Assembly: GCA_900299285.1 (NCBI GenBank)
Contig: OMJF01000077.1
Span: forward strand, 1 to 32,401
Length of the DNA stretch: 32,401 nucleotides
Source of the DNA: Anabaena sp. 54
GTDB taxonomy: Bacteria > Cyanobacteriota > Cyanobacteriia > Cyanobacteriales > Nostocaceae
Direction of reading: 5' to 3'
This document shows positions 16,759-25,645 of this stretch, in pieces. Numbering within the stretch: the stretch's first letter is position 1; each line of letters begins with the position of its first letter. A program made the translations under genes and the position numbers. The notes under the pieces are model-generated. The model saw only the letters and a program-made list of their open reading frames with translations, did not search any database and was not told the origin of the DNA.

Positions 16759-18258
16759 ATGCTAAAAGGATTATTTTCGCTTCAAGGACGTTATCGAATT
16801 TTACATCAAACATGGTTGGCATTTTTCCTAACATTTGTTTGTTGGTTTAACTTTGCACCCTTCGCAACCACAATTGGTAAAGAATTACATTTAGCACCAG
16901 AACAGATTAAAACATTAGGAATTTGTAACCTAGCATTAACAATTCCGGCGCGGATTATTATTGGGATGTTATTGGATAAATTTGGTCCAAGAATTACCTA
17001 TTCCCTATTATTAATGTTTGCTGTTATTCCCTGTTTAGCAACAGCATTAGCCCAAGACTTCAACCAATTAGTAATTAGTCGGTTATTAATGGGAATAGTT
17101 GGTTGTGGGTTTGTTGTTGGTATTCGCATGGTAGCCGAGTGGTTTCCGCCGAAAGAAATGGGAATTGCTCAAGGTATTTATGGTGGTTGGGGTAACTTTG
17201 GAGCATTTGGAGCAGAATTTGCATTACCAACAATTGCCATTGCAACTAGCTTTTTAGATGGTGGCTTATCAAATTGGCGTTTAACGATAGCATTAACAGG
17301 AATTATTACCGCAATTTACGGATTATTCTATTATCAAAGCGTGCAAGATACACCCCATGGTAAAGTTTATCAAAAACCCAAGAAACATGGCTCATTAGAA
17401 GTAACTTCCATTAAAAGTTTTTGGGCGATGATTGTTTCTAATTTTGGTTTAATATTCGCCTTGGGTTTATTAGCTTGGCGCTTAGAACAAAAGAAAATTC
17501 ATTTTCTCACCCTCAGCCAAATGTATATAGTTTGGATTTTCTTAGCAGGATTATTTGCTTATCAAAGTTACCAAGCATATCAAGTCAATCAAGAATTATT
17601 AACAGGACAAAAAACCTACCCAGCAAATCAACGTTATCAATTTGGACAAGTAGCATTATTAGAATTTACCTACATTACCAACTTTGGTTCAGAACTAGCA
17701 GCGGTTTCCATGCTACCTGCATTCTTTGAAAAAACCTTTGGCTTAGAACACGTTCTCGCTGCAATGATTGCATCTATTTATCCATTTCTTAACTTATTTT
17801 CTCGTCCCAGTGGCGGTTTAATTTCTGATAAATTAGGTTCGCGTAAATGGACAATGACCATTATTTCTGCTGGGATTGCAATTGGCTACTTAATGGCACA
17901 TTTCATCAACAAAGATTGGCCTATTCCCCTCGCAATTGCAGTCACAATGTTTGCTGCTTACTTTGCTCAAGCTGGTTGTGGTGCAACCTACGGAATAGTC
18001 CCATTAATCAAAAAAGAAGTAACAGGACAAATAGCTGGAAACGTTGGCGCTTACGGTAACTTTGGTGGCGTAGTTTATCTAACAATCTACAGTTTAACCG
18101 ACCCATCAACCCTATTTGCCACAATGGGAATAGCCGCCATGATTTGCGCCTTCATGTGTGGATTCTTCCTCAAAGAACCCAAAGATTCATTTGCATCTGA
18201 TAATGAAAATGAAGCAGAAATAATTAATCATCAATCTGTTTTAATATCAGAAGAATAA
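16759..18258 (+). CDS. nrtP: Nitrate/nitrite transporter, MFS NNP family
   Basis: A high-affinity nitrate/nitrite permease of the cytoplasmic membrane with 499 residues and about 12 helices. Both nitrate-signature helices of the NNP family are present: GGWGNFGAFGAEF (about 141-153) and GNVGAYGNFGGVVYL (about 422-436). A long, divergent central loop (about 195-290) contains two hydrophobic stretches. Many freshwater cyanobacteria use the ABC transporter NrtABCD at this position; NrtP is the alternative, and no nrtABCD genes are present in the cluster. It follows nirA by 136 bases with no promoter seen, so co-transcription is likely. Confidence 0.94.
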   Translation: MLKGLFSLQGRYRILHQTWLAFFLTFVCWFNFAPFATTIGKELHLAPEQIKTLGICNLALTIPARIIIGMLLDKFGPRITYSLLLMFAVIPCLATALAQDFNQLVISRLLMGIVGCGFVVGIRMVAEWFPPKEMGIAQGIYGGWGNFGAFGAEFALPTIAIATSFLDGGLSNWRLTIALTGIITAIYGLFYYQSVQDTPHGKVYQKPKKHGSLEVTSIKSFWAMIVSNFGLIFALGLLAWRLEQKKIHFLTLSQMYIVWIFLAGLFAYQSYQAYQVNQELLTGQKTYPANQRYQFGQVALLEFTYITNFGSELAAVSMLPAFFEKTFGLEHVLAAMIASIYPFLNLFSRPSGGLISDKLGSRKWTMTIISAGIAIGYLMAHFINKDWPIPLAIAVTMFAAYFAQAGCGATYGIVPLIKKEVTGQIAGNVGAYGNFGGVVYLTIYSLTDPSTLFATMGIAAMICAFMCGFFLKEPKDSFASDNENEAEIINHQSVLISEE

Positions 18259-18268
18259 ATATCTCATA

Positions 18269-18339
18269 CAGAGGCGCGAAAGTAAGAACATAAAGAAAGC
18301 AAAAACATCCTGAAAACATTTCTACTCTCTGCGCCTCTG
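18269..18339 (+). repeat. Inverted repeat in the nrtP-narB spacer
   Basis: CAGAGGCGC (18269-18277) and GCGCCTCTG (18331-18339) are exact inverted repeats made from the CGCAGAGGCGC block of the dispersed repeat family. The transcript would form a hairpin with a 53-base loop ending 32 bases before narB. It may modulate narB expression or mRNA stability. Confidence 0.55.
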
Positions 18340-18371
18340 TGCCTCTGCGTGCAATAAAAAATCCTAAAATC

Positions 18372-20552
18372 ATGAATGAATTTACCAAAACACTTTGTCC
18401 TTATTGTGGTGTTGGTTGCGGGTTAGAAGTTTCTCCTCCAGCCCAACATGGAAAAGCCACAAATCGAGATGATCAAGGAATTCCTATTTGGCGAGTTAGA
18501 GGTGATAAATCCCATCCTTCTAGTCAAGGAATGGTATGTGTTAAAGGCGCGACAATTACTGAATCTTTGGATAAAAATAGATTGTATCATCCTATGGTGC
18601 GCGATTCTTTAAATCAAGAATTTCGGCGCGTAAATTGGAATGAAGCTTTTGATATTATTACCCAACGGATTCAAACATTGCAATTAAATCAAGCCACAGA
18701 TTCTATCTGTATGTACGGTTCTGGACAATTCCAAACCGAAGATTATTATATTGCTCAAAAGTTACTCAAAGGTTGTTTAGGAACTAATAATTTCGATGCT
18801 AATTCCCGGTTGTGTATGTCTAGTGCGGTATCTGGGTACATTCAAAGTTTTGGCGCTGATGGTCCTCCTTGTTGTTACGATGATTTGGAATTAACTGATT
18901 GTGCTTTTTTAATTGGCACAAATACGGCTGAATGTCATCCAATTATTTTTAATCGCTTGGAAAAATATCATAAGAAAAATCGTCGTGTTAAAATAATTGT
19001 GGTTGATCCTCGGCGCACTCCTACCGCAGAAGCAGCCGATTTACATTTAGCTATTCGTCCAGGTACGGATATTGATTTATTAAATGGTATTGCCCATTTA
19101 TTAATGAAATGGAATTATATAGATCCGGTTTTTATTGATGATTGTACTAGCAATTTTTCGGCTTATGCGGAAGTAATTCGCCATTATTCACCAGAGGTTG
19201 TCGCTATTCGTTGTGGTATTAGTATTCAAGATTTAGAAACTGCTGCTAAATATTGGGGAAAATCAAAATCTGTACTTTCTTTATGGTCAATGGGTGTTAA
19301 TCAATCTTCGGAAGGTACGGCTAAAGTTAGAACTATTATTAATTTACATTTGATGACCAAACAAATCGGTAAACCCGGTGCGGGTCCTTTTTCTTTGACT
19401 GGTCAACCTAATGCTATGGGTGGCAGAGAAGCGGGAGGTTTATCACATTTATTGCCCGGTTATCGGTTAGTAAAAAATCCACAGCACCGCTCAGAAGTTG
19501 AGGCTTTTTGGGGTCTAGAAACAGGTCAAATTTCTCCTGTTCCGGGTTTGACTGCTTGGGAAATGATTACTGGTTTGGAAACTGGAAATGTCGGTTTATT
19601 ATGGATTGCTGCTACTAATCCTGCTGTGAGTATGCCAGATTTAGAACGTACTAAACAAGCTTTATTAACATCTCCTTTTACTATTTATCAAGATGCTTAT
19701 TACCCCACAGAAACATCGGCTTATGCTCATGTTTTATTACCTGCTTCCCAATGGGGTGAAAAAACCGGAGTTATGACTAATTCTGAAAGAAGGGTAACTC
19801 TATGTTCGGCTTTTCGTCAACCCCCCAGGGAAGCAAAACCTGACTGGCAAATTTTTGCAGAAGTGGGAAAACGATTGGGTTTTGCTGATAAGTTTAATTT
19901 CCAAAATTCGGCAGAAGTTTATCAAGAATTTGTCCAGTTAACTCGTCAGCGTCCTTGCGATATGTCTGGTTTAAGTCATCAGTTTTTAGCTGCACAAGGT
20001 CCAACTCATTGGCCTTATTCACAGGGTAGTAATTCAGAAACTAAACGTCTATATACGGATTTACGTTTTCATACCCCTGACGGCCGCGCTAAGTTTGGTG
20101 CCTATTATTCAAAAGGACTTTCTGAACCTCCTGATGAAAATTATCCTTTTATATTAACTACTGGTAGATTATACGGTCATTGGCACACACAAACACGCAC
20201 TGGCAGAATTGAGAAAATTCGCAAACTGCACCCCCAACCGTTTATCGAAATTCATCCCCGTGATGCCGCTGGTTTAGGTATGATTGATAATCAGTGGTTA
20301 GAAGTGCGATCGCGTCGTGGTACAACTAAGTTCCCTGCTAAGATTACAAAAGCTATTTCTCCCGGTACTGTCTTTGTCCCTATCCACTGGGGTAAACTAT
20401 GGGCTGATGACGCGGAAGCTAATACGCTTACTCATTCAGAAGCCTGCCCTGATTCCCTGCAACCAGAATTAAAGGCCTGTGCTGTACAATTAATCCCCAT
20501 TCCTGTAGAATCTAATCTGCAAAATTATCAACTTCAATCGTCCCTGTGGTAA
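18372..20552 (+). CDS. narB: Ferredoxin-dependent assimilatory nitrate reductase
   Basis: Reduces nitrate to nitrite using ferredoxin; a molybdenum bis-MGD enzyme with one [4Fe-4S] cluster, in the cytosol. I start at the ATG at 18372 (726 residues, [20 protein letters not shown]); an in-frame GTG at 18339 lies inside repeat sequence and would add 11 unconserved residues. The cluster ligands are Cys9, Cys12, Cys16 and Cys56 (GMVCVKG), and the Mo ligand is Cys148 (SRLCMSS). The C-terminal molydopterin-dinucleotide binding domain ([15 protein letters not shown] onward) is complete. It is last in the nir operon. The chaperone gene narM is not in the window. Confidence 0.96.
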   Translation: MNEFTKTLCPYCGVGCGLEVSPPAQHGKATNRDDQGIPIWRVRGDKSHPSSQGMVCVKGATITESLDKNRLYHPMVRDSLNQEFRRVNWNEAFDIITQRIQTLQLNQATDSICMYGSGQFQTEDYYIAQKLLKGCLGTNNFDANSRLCMSSAVSGYIQSFGADGPPCCYDDLELTDCAFLIGTNTAECHPIIFNRLEKYHKKNRRVKIIVVDPRRTPTAEAADLHLAIRPGTDIDLLNGIAHLLMKWNYIDPVFIDDCTSNFSAYAEVIRHYSPEVVAIRCGISIQDLETAAKYWGKSKSVLSLWSMGVNQSSEGTAKVRTIINLHLMTKQIGKPGAGPFSLTGQPNAMGGREAGGLSHLLPGYRLVKNPQHRSEVEAFWGLETGQISPVPGLTAWEMITGLETGNVGLLWIAATNPAVSMPDLERTKQALLTSPFTIYQDAYYPTETSAYAHVLLPASQWGEKTGVMTNSERRVTLCSAFRQPPREAKPDWQIFAEVGKRLGFADKFNFQNSAEVYQEFVQLTRQRPCDMSGLSHQFLAAQGPTHWPYSQGSNSETKRLYTDLRFHTPDGRAKFGAYYSKGLSEPPDENYPFILTTGRLYGHWHTQTRTGRIEKIRKLHPQPFIEIHPRDAAGLGMIDNQWLEVRSRRGTTKFPAKITKAISPGTVFVPIHWGKLWADDAEANTLTHSEACPDSLQPELKACAVQLIPIPVESNLQNYQLQSSLW

Positions 20553-20557
20553 ACTCT

Positions 20558-20660
20558 GGCATTGCTGAATTGAGGTATGAAAATCAAATATTCTAGTTCT
20601 TAAACTCTTACTCTGGAGCGTCCTGTGCGCCTCTGCGTGAGAAAAAATCATACCTTCATG
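20558..20660 (-). repeat. MITE-like dispersed repeat, inverted copy
   Basis: It begins GGCATTGCTGAATTGAGG at 20558 and closely matches the reverse complement of 27939-28049 as far as GAGAAAAAATCATACCTTCAT. The other outer end has diverged and no target duplication is visible. It lies 5 bases after the narB stop, so it is in the 3' end of the nir operon transcript. Confidence 0.75.
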
Positions 20661-20782
20661 GCTATTCGTTAATAAGAAAACATCTTACTTTACCACGAAG
20701 CGATCGCCATTTACAAAGACTAGAAGAATTAAAAACAGCGAATTGAAGAATCTTTACCTTTAGTAGATTTTAGTAGGTTTTA

Positions 20783-21406
20783 TTAAACGGTACTAGCTTT
20801 TAAAACTGTACCCACCATACATACCTTGTCTAAACTTGCACCATTTAACTTAACAGTATCTAATTCCGCACAAAGTAAATTTGCTCCAGTTAAATCCGCT
20901 CCTGCTAAATTAGCCCCTCGCAAATCAGCTTCTTCAAGATTCGCTTCAGTCAGTAAAGCTCCTCGCAAATCTGCACCGCTTAAATCTGCACATTTGAGAT
21001 TAGTCCTCGTCAAATTAGCACCTCGTAAATCTGCACATCGTAAATCACTACCGTGTAAATTTACGCCTGCTAAATTAGCACCACTTAAAAAAGCACCGGC
21101 TAAAGAGGCATCATTCAGCACTGCTCCCATCAAGTTACTACCCCGCAAATTGCTACCACGTAAATCTGCACCAGTCAAATCAGCTTGCATTAAGTTTGCA
21201 CCCATTAAATTCGCCCGCAAGTCAGTTTGTTGCAGATTTGCACCCATTAAGTTTGCCCCGGCAAAATGGCCACCCTCCAATTGAGAACCAGTAAAGTTAG
21301 TCCCTACTAAATGCGCCCCTGTTAAATTTATCTTTCTTAGATCTAAGTGAGATAGATCCTCATCCTCTAAATTTGCGCCGGGAAGTTGTTTATTCTTGCT
21401 AATCAT
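20783..21406 (-). CDS. Pentapeptide-repeat protein
   Basis: Of the 207 residues, nearly everything after about residue 10 is A(N/D)LXX pentapeptides (ANLMGANLMQADLTGADLRG and similar), predicting a right-handed quadrilateral beta-helix. There is no signal peptide or extra domain. Functions of such proteins in cyanobacteria are mostly unknown; some mimic DNA, others are structural. Its start overlaps the end of the upstream DICT/HD gene by 4 bases (ATGA), so the two are translationally coupled. Low-complexity repeats also create an open frame on the opposite strand, which is an artefact. Confidence 0.9.
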   Translation of the reverse strand: MISKNKQLPGANLEDEDLSHLDLRKINLTGAHLVGTNFTGSQLEGGHFAGANLMGANLQQTDLRANLMGANLMQADLTGADLRGSNLRGSNLMGAVLNDASLAGAFLSGANLAGVNLHGSDLRCADLRGANLTRTNLKCADLSGADLRGALLTEANLEEADLRGANLAGADLTGANLLCAELDTVKLNGASLDKVCMVGTVLKASTV

Positions 21407-22821
21407 CCGTAAATTCTCCCTGGTGTGCTGTATACTGAAATCTGTTCACTGTTTTTGCTGTGGCTATCCCAACGAGAATCAAGTAACCACAAACCGCCGC
21501 TTAATTTCGGTGTGATCACGGATAAATCAAGTCCCTGTTGTAACCCCATCACTAATAAAGTTAGGGTATCTACCAGTTTAGGATCAAAGCGGGTAGATTG
21601 TTGTTGCCGACACTGATCTAAAGCTTGAAAAAATATTTCTCCTTCGCTTTTACCTAAATATTTATACTGATTAACTTGTCTGATAAATTCTGCTGCTAGT
21701 GACAAAATTCGTGATTCTAAAGGAATATCATCACCAGCTAAACCAGCAGGTTCACCAGTTCCATTCCACCATTCGGTTTGGTGGGTGATAATTTGCGCTA
21801 TTGCCCGTAATCGTGGCATAATGCGTAATGCTTGCGCTCCTGGTACGAGGGGACAAGCCAGAGGACAACTAGGCGCTTTTTCTGGATAAGCTGTGGTTAA
21901 GTGACTGGGAGTAATCAGACTCTCAACGTTTTGCAGTGAACCTATCCGATGTAACAAAGCCGCAAGACGTAATCTTTTAATTTGCCATGCAGGTATATCT
22001 AACAGTTGCCCCATTGTTTCTACTACAGATGCTACTTCCGTAGCTACACCATGGTGATTGATATCTGCTAGATCAATCAATTGCGCCATCCGTAAAAATG
22101 CTTGGATTTCATTAGATACCAAGTTACGATCCAGAGATTTTTGATGGGATGCTACGGAAATAGATAAGTTATCCTGCCCTGTTTTTAGGTAATCAACAAC
22201 ACGGGCTACAACAGTAGCCACATCTGCTGATGAAGATATATGTGTATGAATTGCCTCTTTATATTGAGTAATTTTCAGTGCTAATTCGGGATGATAGTCT
22301 TTGATATGCGCGATCGCTAATTCTGCGGTTTCCTGCACCAATTCTGGCTCAAATGTCCATAAACCGTAGAATTTCCGCTCTAAATCTGAATTTGGCAAGC
22401 CCTCACTCCCATAATCATCTGGGGATAACTCTTGACAAATTACCATAGCTGTGTAATCAGGTGATAAAATTATCAAATGCCATTCCTGAGCCACAGGATC
22501 ATCTGTTGCCAATGCTACCAGATTAACATTACCTAACTGACTAGTGGGATGTTCAGCAAAACCCGCGTCAGCAGCTGCCATAATGACAATTTGTTGGCTG
22601 TGTTGAGCGATATCTGCATATCTAACTGCTTCTTCTAGATACCATTTACCCTCTTGAAAAGCCGTAATTACCAAAGGAGCATTATTTCTAGTTAAAATAT
22701 GGTCTTCTAAGGCATGACAGAGGGCAACCAAGGTATTCTTATAGTACACCCCAAAATGAATTGGGCGCGAACTATGGCGGTGGGAAGCTTCTAACTGTTG
22801 GAGAATTGAACCTTGTAACAT
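21403..22821 (-). CDS. DICT sensory domain protein with a degenerate HD-GYP-like domain
   Basis: A 472-residue protein. Residues about 1-165 match the DICT domain (RPIHFGVYYKNTLVALCHALE at the start, then the WTFEP block), a sensor-type domain found with cyclases and two-component proteins in cyanobacteria. Residues about 235-440 look like an HD/HD-GYP phosphohydrolase, but the metal-binding His-Asp reads His291-Arg292 (LLHRIGS), and the GYP region reads HQTEWWNGTGEP (347-358). A catalytic cyclic-di-GMP phosphodiesterase is therefore doubtful; a ligand-sensing or scaffolding role is more likely (inference). It is coupled to the pentapeptide-repeat gene. Confidence 0.82.
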   Translation of the reverse strand: MLQGSILQQLEASHRHSSRPIHFGVYYKNTLVALCHALEDHILTRNNAPLVITAFQEGKWYLEEAVRYADIAQHSQQIVIMAAADAGFAEHPTSQLGNVNLVALATDDPVAQEWHLIILSPDYTAMVICQELSPDDYGSEGLPNSDLERKFYGLWTFEPELVQETAELAIAHIKDYHPELALKITQYKEAIHTHISSSADVATVVARVVDYLKTGQDNLSISVASHQKSLDRNLVSNEIQAFLRMAQLIDLADINHHGVATEVASVVETMGQLLDIPAWQIKRLRLAALLHRIGSLQNVESLITPSHLTTAYPEKAPSCPLACPLVPGAQALRIMPRLRAIAQIITHQTEWWNGTGEPAGLAGDDIPLESRILSLAAEFIRQVNQYKYLGKSEGEIFFQALDQCRQQQSTRFDPKLVDTLTLLVMGLQQGLDLSVITPKLSGGLWLLDSRWDSHSKNSEQISVYSTPGRIYG

Positions 22822-22882
22822 GGAATTAGGGTTTTTTTGAGTTTTACTAGTCCGTATAGCGGTGATTTTTAATCACCTGAAC

Positions 22883-24448
22883 TTAGATTGACACTAACTG
22901 CTTGTCTGCTATAGGCGCTGAAAGTGCCGTTTCCAAATCAGCGCGACCTAATTTGGCTTCTAAAATATTCATCACTTCCCGTCCAAAATCGTTGGGATTT
23001 TGTCGCCAAGCTTGTAAGCAGACTTCACCAAAGAAAGAACCCAGGGGTTCAGGATTCCATAACAGCTTTTTAGCAGTCCAAGGCATTAAACTCATCGGAT
23101 CATAACCCGGCTTCAGAATATCCTCTTTAAAAGCATATTCTTCTAAATGGGTGTGGGGTTGTAGTCCAATGAAGAAAATAGCGGGTTCAACTTTCTCAAC
23201 CCCAAAAATCCGTTCTAATTCCCTGTGATATGCTATAGTTTGCCTAATAGTTTCGGGACGTTCATCAATGACATTAAAAGAATAATTAACAGAAACTACA
23301 TCATTGAAACCGGCAGCTTTTAAATCACGACAATTCTGCAAAACAGTTCGTAAATTATAACCCATTCGCATTTTGCGAACAAGTTCTTGAGAACCGCTAG
23401 TAATACCGATTTCAAAATAATTCATACCTGTTTTTACCATCAACTCACACAATTGCGGTGTTAAGTTGTCGGCTCTAATGTATGCTGCCCAATGAATATC
23501 TGACATCCCGGAATCAACGATTTTCTCGAGTAATTCTACAGCATCAGCGATAAACTTGCGGGCAGGTATAAACTGAGCATCTGTAAACCAGAAATTACGG
23601 ATACCACGATTGTATAATTCTCGGATTTCCGCCACAATTTCATCACTGGGATTAATGCGGACTTGTTTACCCTCAACTACAGTATAAACACAATAACAGC
23701 AATTATGGGGACAACCGCGTTTAGTTTGCACACCAATGTAAAAATCCTGTTCTTGCAGGTAATAACTAAATTCCGGCCAAATAGTCTCAATGTAATCGTA
23801 ATTACAAGCTGTTTTTTCTAGGGGTGTGGGTTGTTCATGAATTAAGCGTGGCCGGGGCGCATTTTCTCCCACAACATAACAGCGTTCATTGCGGAAATCT
23901 TCACCATTGAGCAGTTTTGTTAAAAGTGTTTCTCCCTCACCCACAGAAATAATAGTTCCCGCAGGTAAACTTTTACCCAACTGTTCATAGAATACACTCA
24001 CAGCCCCACCTCCCAAGACTACACGGGCTTGAGACTGATATTTTTGAGCGCGTTTTAAACCCCGTTTAACCAAACCGAGATTACGCCATAACTCTACATA
24101 ATAAGCTATAAAAATTCTTAACCCGCCCAAAGCACCACGTAATTTGATGAATGGATTTTTAGCGTAGTAAAATTCAAAAGCGTTTTGTAGAGGATTTCCG
24201 CCTCTTCCGCCTACTGGTGCGTAAATTTGAATATCTCGCCAAGAAAATACTAATAGTGTGGGTTTAAATTCATCAATACATCGGTCTAGAGCAGAAGTAT
24301 AATCTAGAGGTGGGATTGTACCTAAGTCAAAAATCCGCTGTTCTACACTGGGAAATAGTTTGTGAACATGATCTGAAAGATAGACAACCCCAATAGGAAA
24401 AATAGGGTTACAGGGAAGACGAACATAGAGAATTTTAGTTGGGTTCAT
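22883..24448 (-). CDS. B12-binding-domain radical SAM protein
   Basis: A 521-residue radical SAM enzyme. The N-terminal part (about 1-200) resembles a cobalamin-binding Rossmann domain (LVFSWRDIQIYAPVGG, VVLGGGAVS, SVGEGE). The radical SAM core has Cys246-x3-Cys250-x2-Cys253 (CPHNCCYC), the three ligands of the SAM-binding [4Fe-4S] cluster, with the C-terminal domain about 450-521. It resembles cyanobacterial proteins that some annotations call photosystem II high-light-acclimation radical SAM protein, but I hold that name only from memory and the substrate is unknown. It ends 61 bases before the DICT gene start on the same strand. Confidence 0.85.
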   Translation of the reverse strand: MNPTKILYVRLPCNPIFPIGVVYLSDHVHKLFPSVEQRIFDLGTIPPLDYTSALDRCIDEFKPTLLVFSWRDIQIYAPVGGRGGNPLQNAFEFYYAKNPFIKLRGALGGLRIFIAYYVELWRNLGLVKRGLKRAQKYQSQARVVLGGGAVSVFYEQLGKSLPAGTIISVGEGETLLTKLLNGEDFRNERCYVVGENAPRPRLIHEQPTPLEKTACNYDYIETIWPEFSYYLQEQDFYIGVQTKRGCPHNCCYCVYTVVEGKQVRINPSDEIVAEIRELYNRGIRNFWFTDAQFIPARKFIADAVELLEKIVDSGMSDIHWAAYIRADNLTPQLCELMVKTGMNYFEIGITSGSQELVRKMRMGYNLRTVLQNCRDLKAAGFNDVVSVNYSFNVIDERPETIRQTIAYHRELERIFGVEKVEPAIFFIGLQPHTHLEEYAFKEDILKPGYDPMSLMPWTAKKLLWNPEPLGSFFGEVCLQAWRQNPNDFGREVMNILEAKLGRADLETALSAPIADKQLVSI

Positions 24449-24565
24449 ACTGAGTTTAACTGCACTGCTTACCGTTGTTGAGGGAAAGTATTAGTACCGT
24501 TCCAGTGGGAGTCAAGAGTCAAAAGTTATATAACTTCATCAAAATCATCCTTGACATTGTAGTTA

Positions 24566-24584
24566 TTTTGTGCATAGCACAAAA
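24566..24584. promoter_or_regulatory. Perfect 8-bp palindrome upstream of the radical SAM gene
   Basis: TTTTGTGC-ATA-GCACAAAA. It lies 117 bases upstream of the leftward start and is a candidate operator or leader hairpin. Confidence 0.4.
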
Positions 24585-24785
24585 ACTGAAAACTGGACTG
24601 CATAAAATTTGCTTGTTATATATAGAAAGCGGTTTGTTTATGAACAAAATTTTCATATACATTTACCATAACATTAAGTTGATGAATTGAGAAATGATTG
24701 CCGCTGGGATTCATCGGAGATAGATGTCACAGATAAGTAGGTTGGCGTTAAAAATTGTTGTTATATTGTTGTTATGACGTTCCTT

Positions 24786-24827
24786 GTTCCCTCTCCTAAA
24801 TATGAAATTTATTTTGCACGACTACTT
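24786..24827 (-). repeat. 42-bp dispersed repeat, copy 3 (inverted, identical to copy 1)
   Basis: The reverse complement reads AAGTAGTCGTGCAAAATAAA followed by TTTCATATTTAGGAGAGGGAAC, identical to 4472-4513. Confidence 0.85.
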
Positions 24828-25056
24828 AATTGACAGCAGTTATACTCAGGACAAAAGCCTTATGCTTATTTATGACCGATTTTATCAGCAAAAGATAGAT
24901 TTATTTACAAAAATTTTAGAAACTAGATATAACTTTAGATATAAATAATGCAGAAAATCGCAGATGGTAGTCGCAGTTACAGTAACAGGGGATCATCAAG
25001 TGTTAGGTTGATATTATTAAAATAAAATTGTGGCGTAAATCAGCTTACCACCAGTT

Positions 25057-25437
25057 ATGGCTCAGATATTAGATCCTCTACCACCGGAGCATTCGGGGAA
25101 AATTCTCTGCTGCTACGTTAATGCCACAAGTAAGATCCAGGTGGCTCGTATCTCCAATATTCCTAACTGGTACTTTGAAAGGGTAGTATTCCCCGGACAA
25201 AGACTAGTGTTTGAAGTTCCTAAAGAAGCACAAATGGAAATTCACACAGGAATGATGGCCAGTGCTATTATATCAGATACAATTCCCTGCGATCGCCTTG
25301 TTGTCAATGAGTCTAACAGTGATGAGGAACAAAATAACTCATCTCTAGAAATAAATATTACTAATAGTCATTCAGTGGCATCGGAAATTCATAAAAAAAA
25401 TCTAGATACCACAAAACCTTTGCAAGTAGTTGAATAG
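25057..25437 (+). CDS. DUF1830 protein
   Basis: A 126-residue protein of unknown function. The first 80 residues match the cyanobacterial DUF1830 family (ILCCYVNATSKIQVARI, WYFERVVFPGQRLVFE, LEI-type beta strands). It has no signal peptide or membrane helix. The C-terminal 40 residues are polar and low-complexity. It is convergent with the DUF4335 gene; a palindrome at 25593-25609 lies between them. Confidence 0.78.
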   Translation: MAQILDPLPPEHSGKILCCYVNATSKIQVARISNIPNWYFERVVFPGQRLVFEVPKEAQMEIHTGMMASAIISDTIPCDRLVVNESNSDEEQNNSSLEINITNSHSVASEIHKKNLDTTKPLQVVE

Positions 25438-25592
25438 ACATCTGGAGGTAAAAATTAAGTAATTATACAATTGTCACAAAAAATATAATTTTTTGTTGGT
25501 AGCCAGGGCTTAAACCTCAATTTTGTTCCCTTAGTGTCTCGAAGTGAGGATTAAAGTCCTCACCTGTACTGCATTTAATTTGTATGATTATA

Positions 25593-25609
25593 GCGGGCAA
25601 GATGCCCGC
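25593..25609. repeat. GCGGGCA-AGA-TGCCCGC palindrome, copy 2
   Basis: Identical to 11748-11764, including the ACCACAA flank. It sits 36 bases beyond the DUF4335 stop, between convergent genes, and could end transcripts from either side. Confidence 0.75.
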
Positions 25610-25645
25610 ACCACAACATCTAGCCAGATTAGTCTTGAGGAAGCG

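Larger units (their letters stand above)
24449..25056. other. 608-base intergenic region
   Basis: It holds a perfect hairpin (24566-24584) upstream of the radical SAM gene and the inverted 42-bp repeat (24786-24827). A 71-codon open frame starting at a TTG at 24475 has no ribosome binding site and is not accepted. Nothing else recognisable is seen. Confidence 0.6.

Noticed and set aside
18339..18371. GTG start adding 11 residues to NarB
   Set aside because: The extension is repeat-derived, and the conserved NarB N-terminus begins at the ATG at 18372.
20826..21284. 152-codon open frame opposite the pentapeptide-repeat gene
   Set aside because: Its Lys/Ala/Pro-rich pattern is the mirror of the repeated codons on the real strand.
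24475..24690. 71-codon open frame with hydrophobic segments
   Set aside because: It starts at TTG with no ribosome binding site, resembles no known family and is AT-driven.
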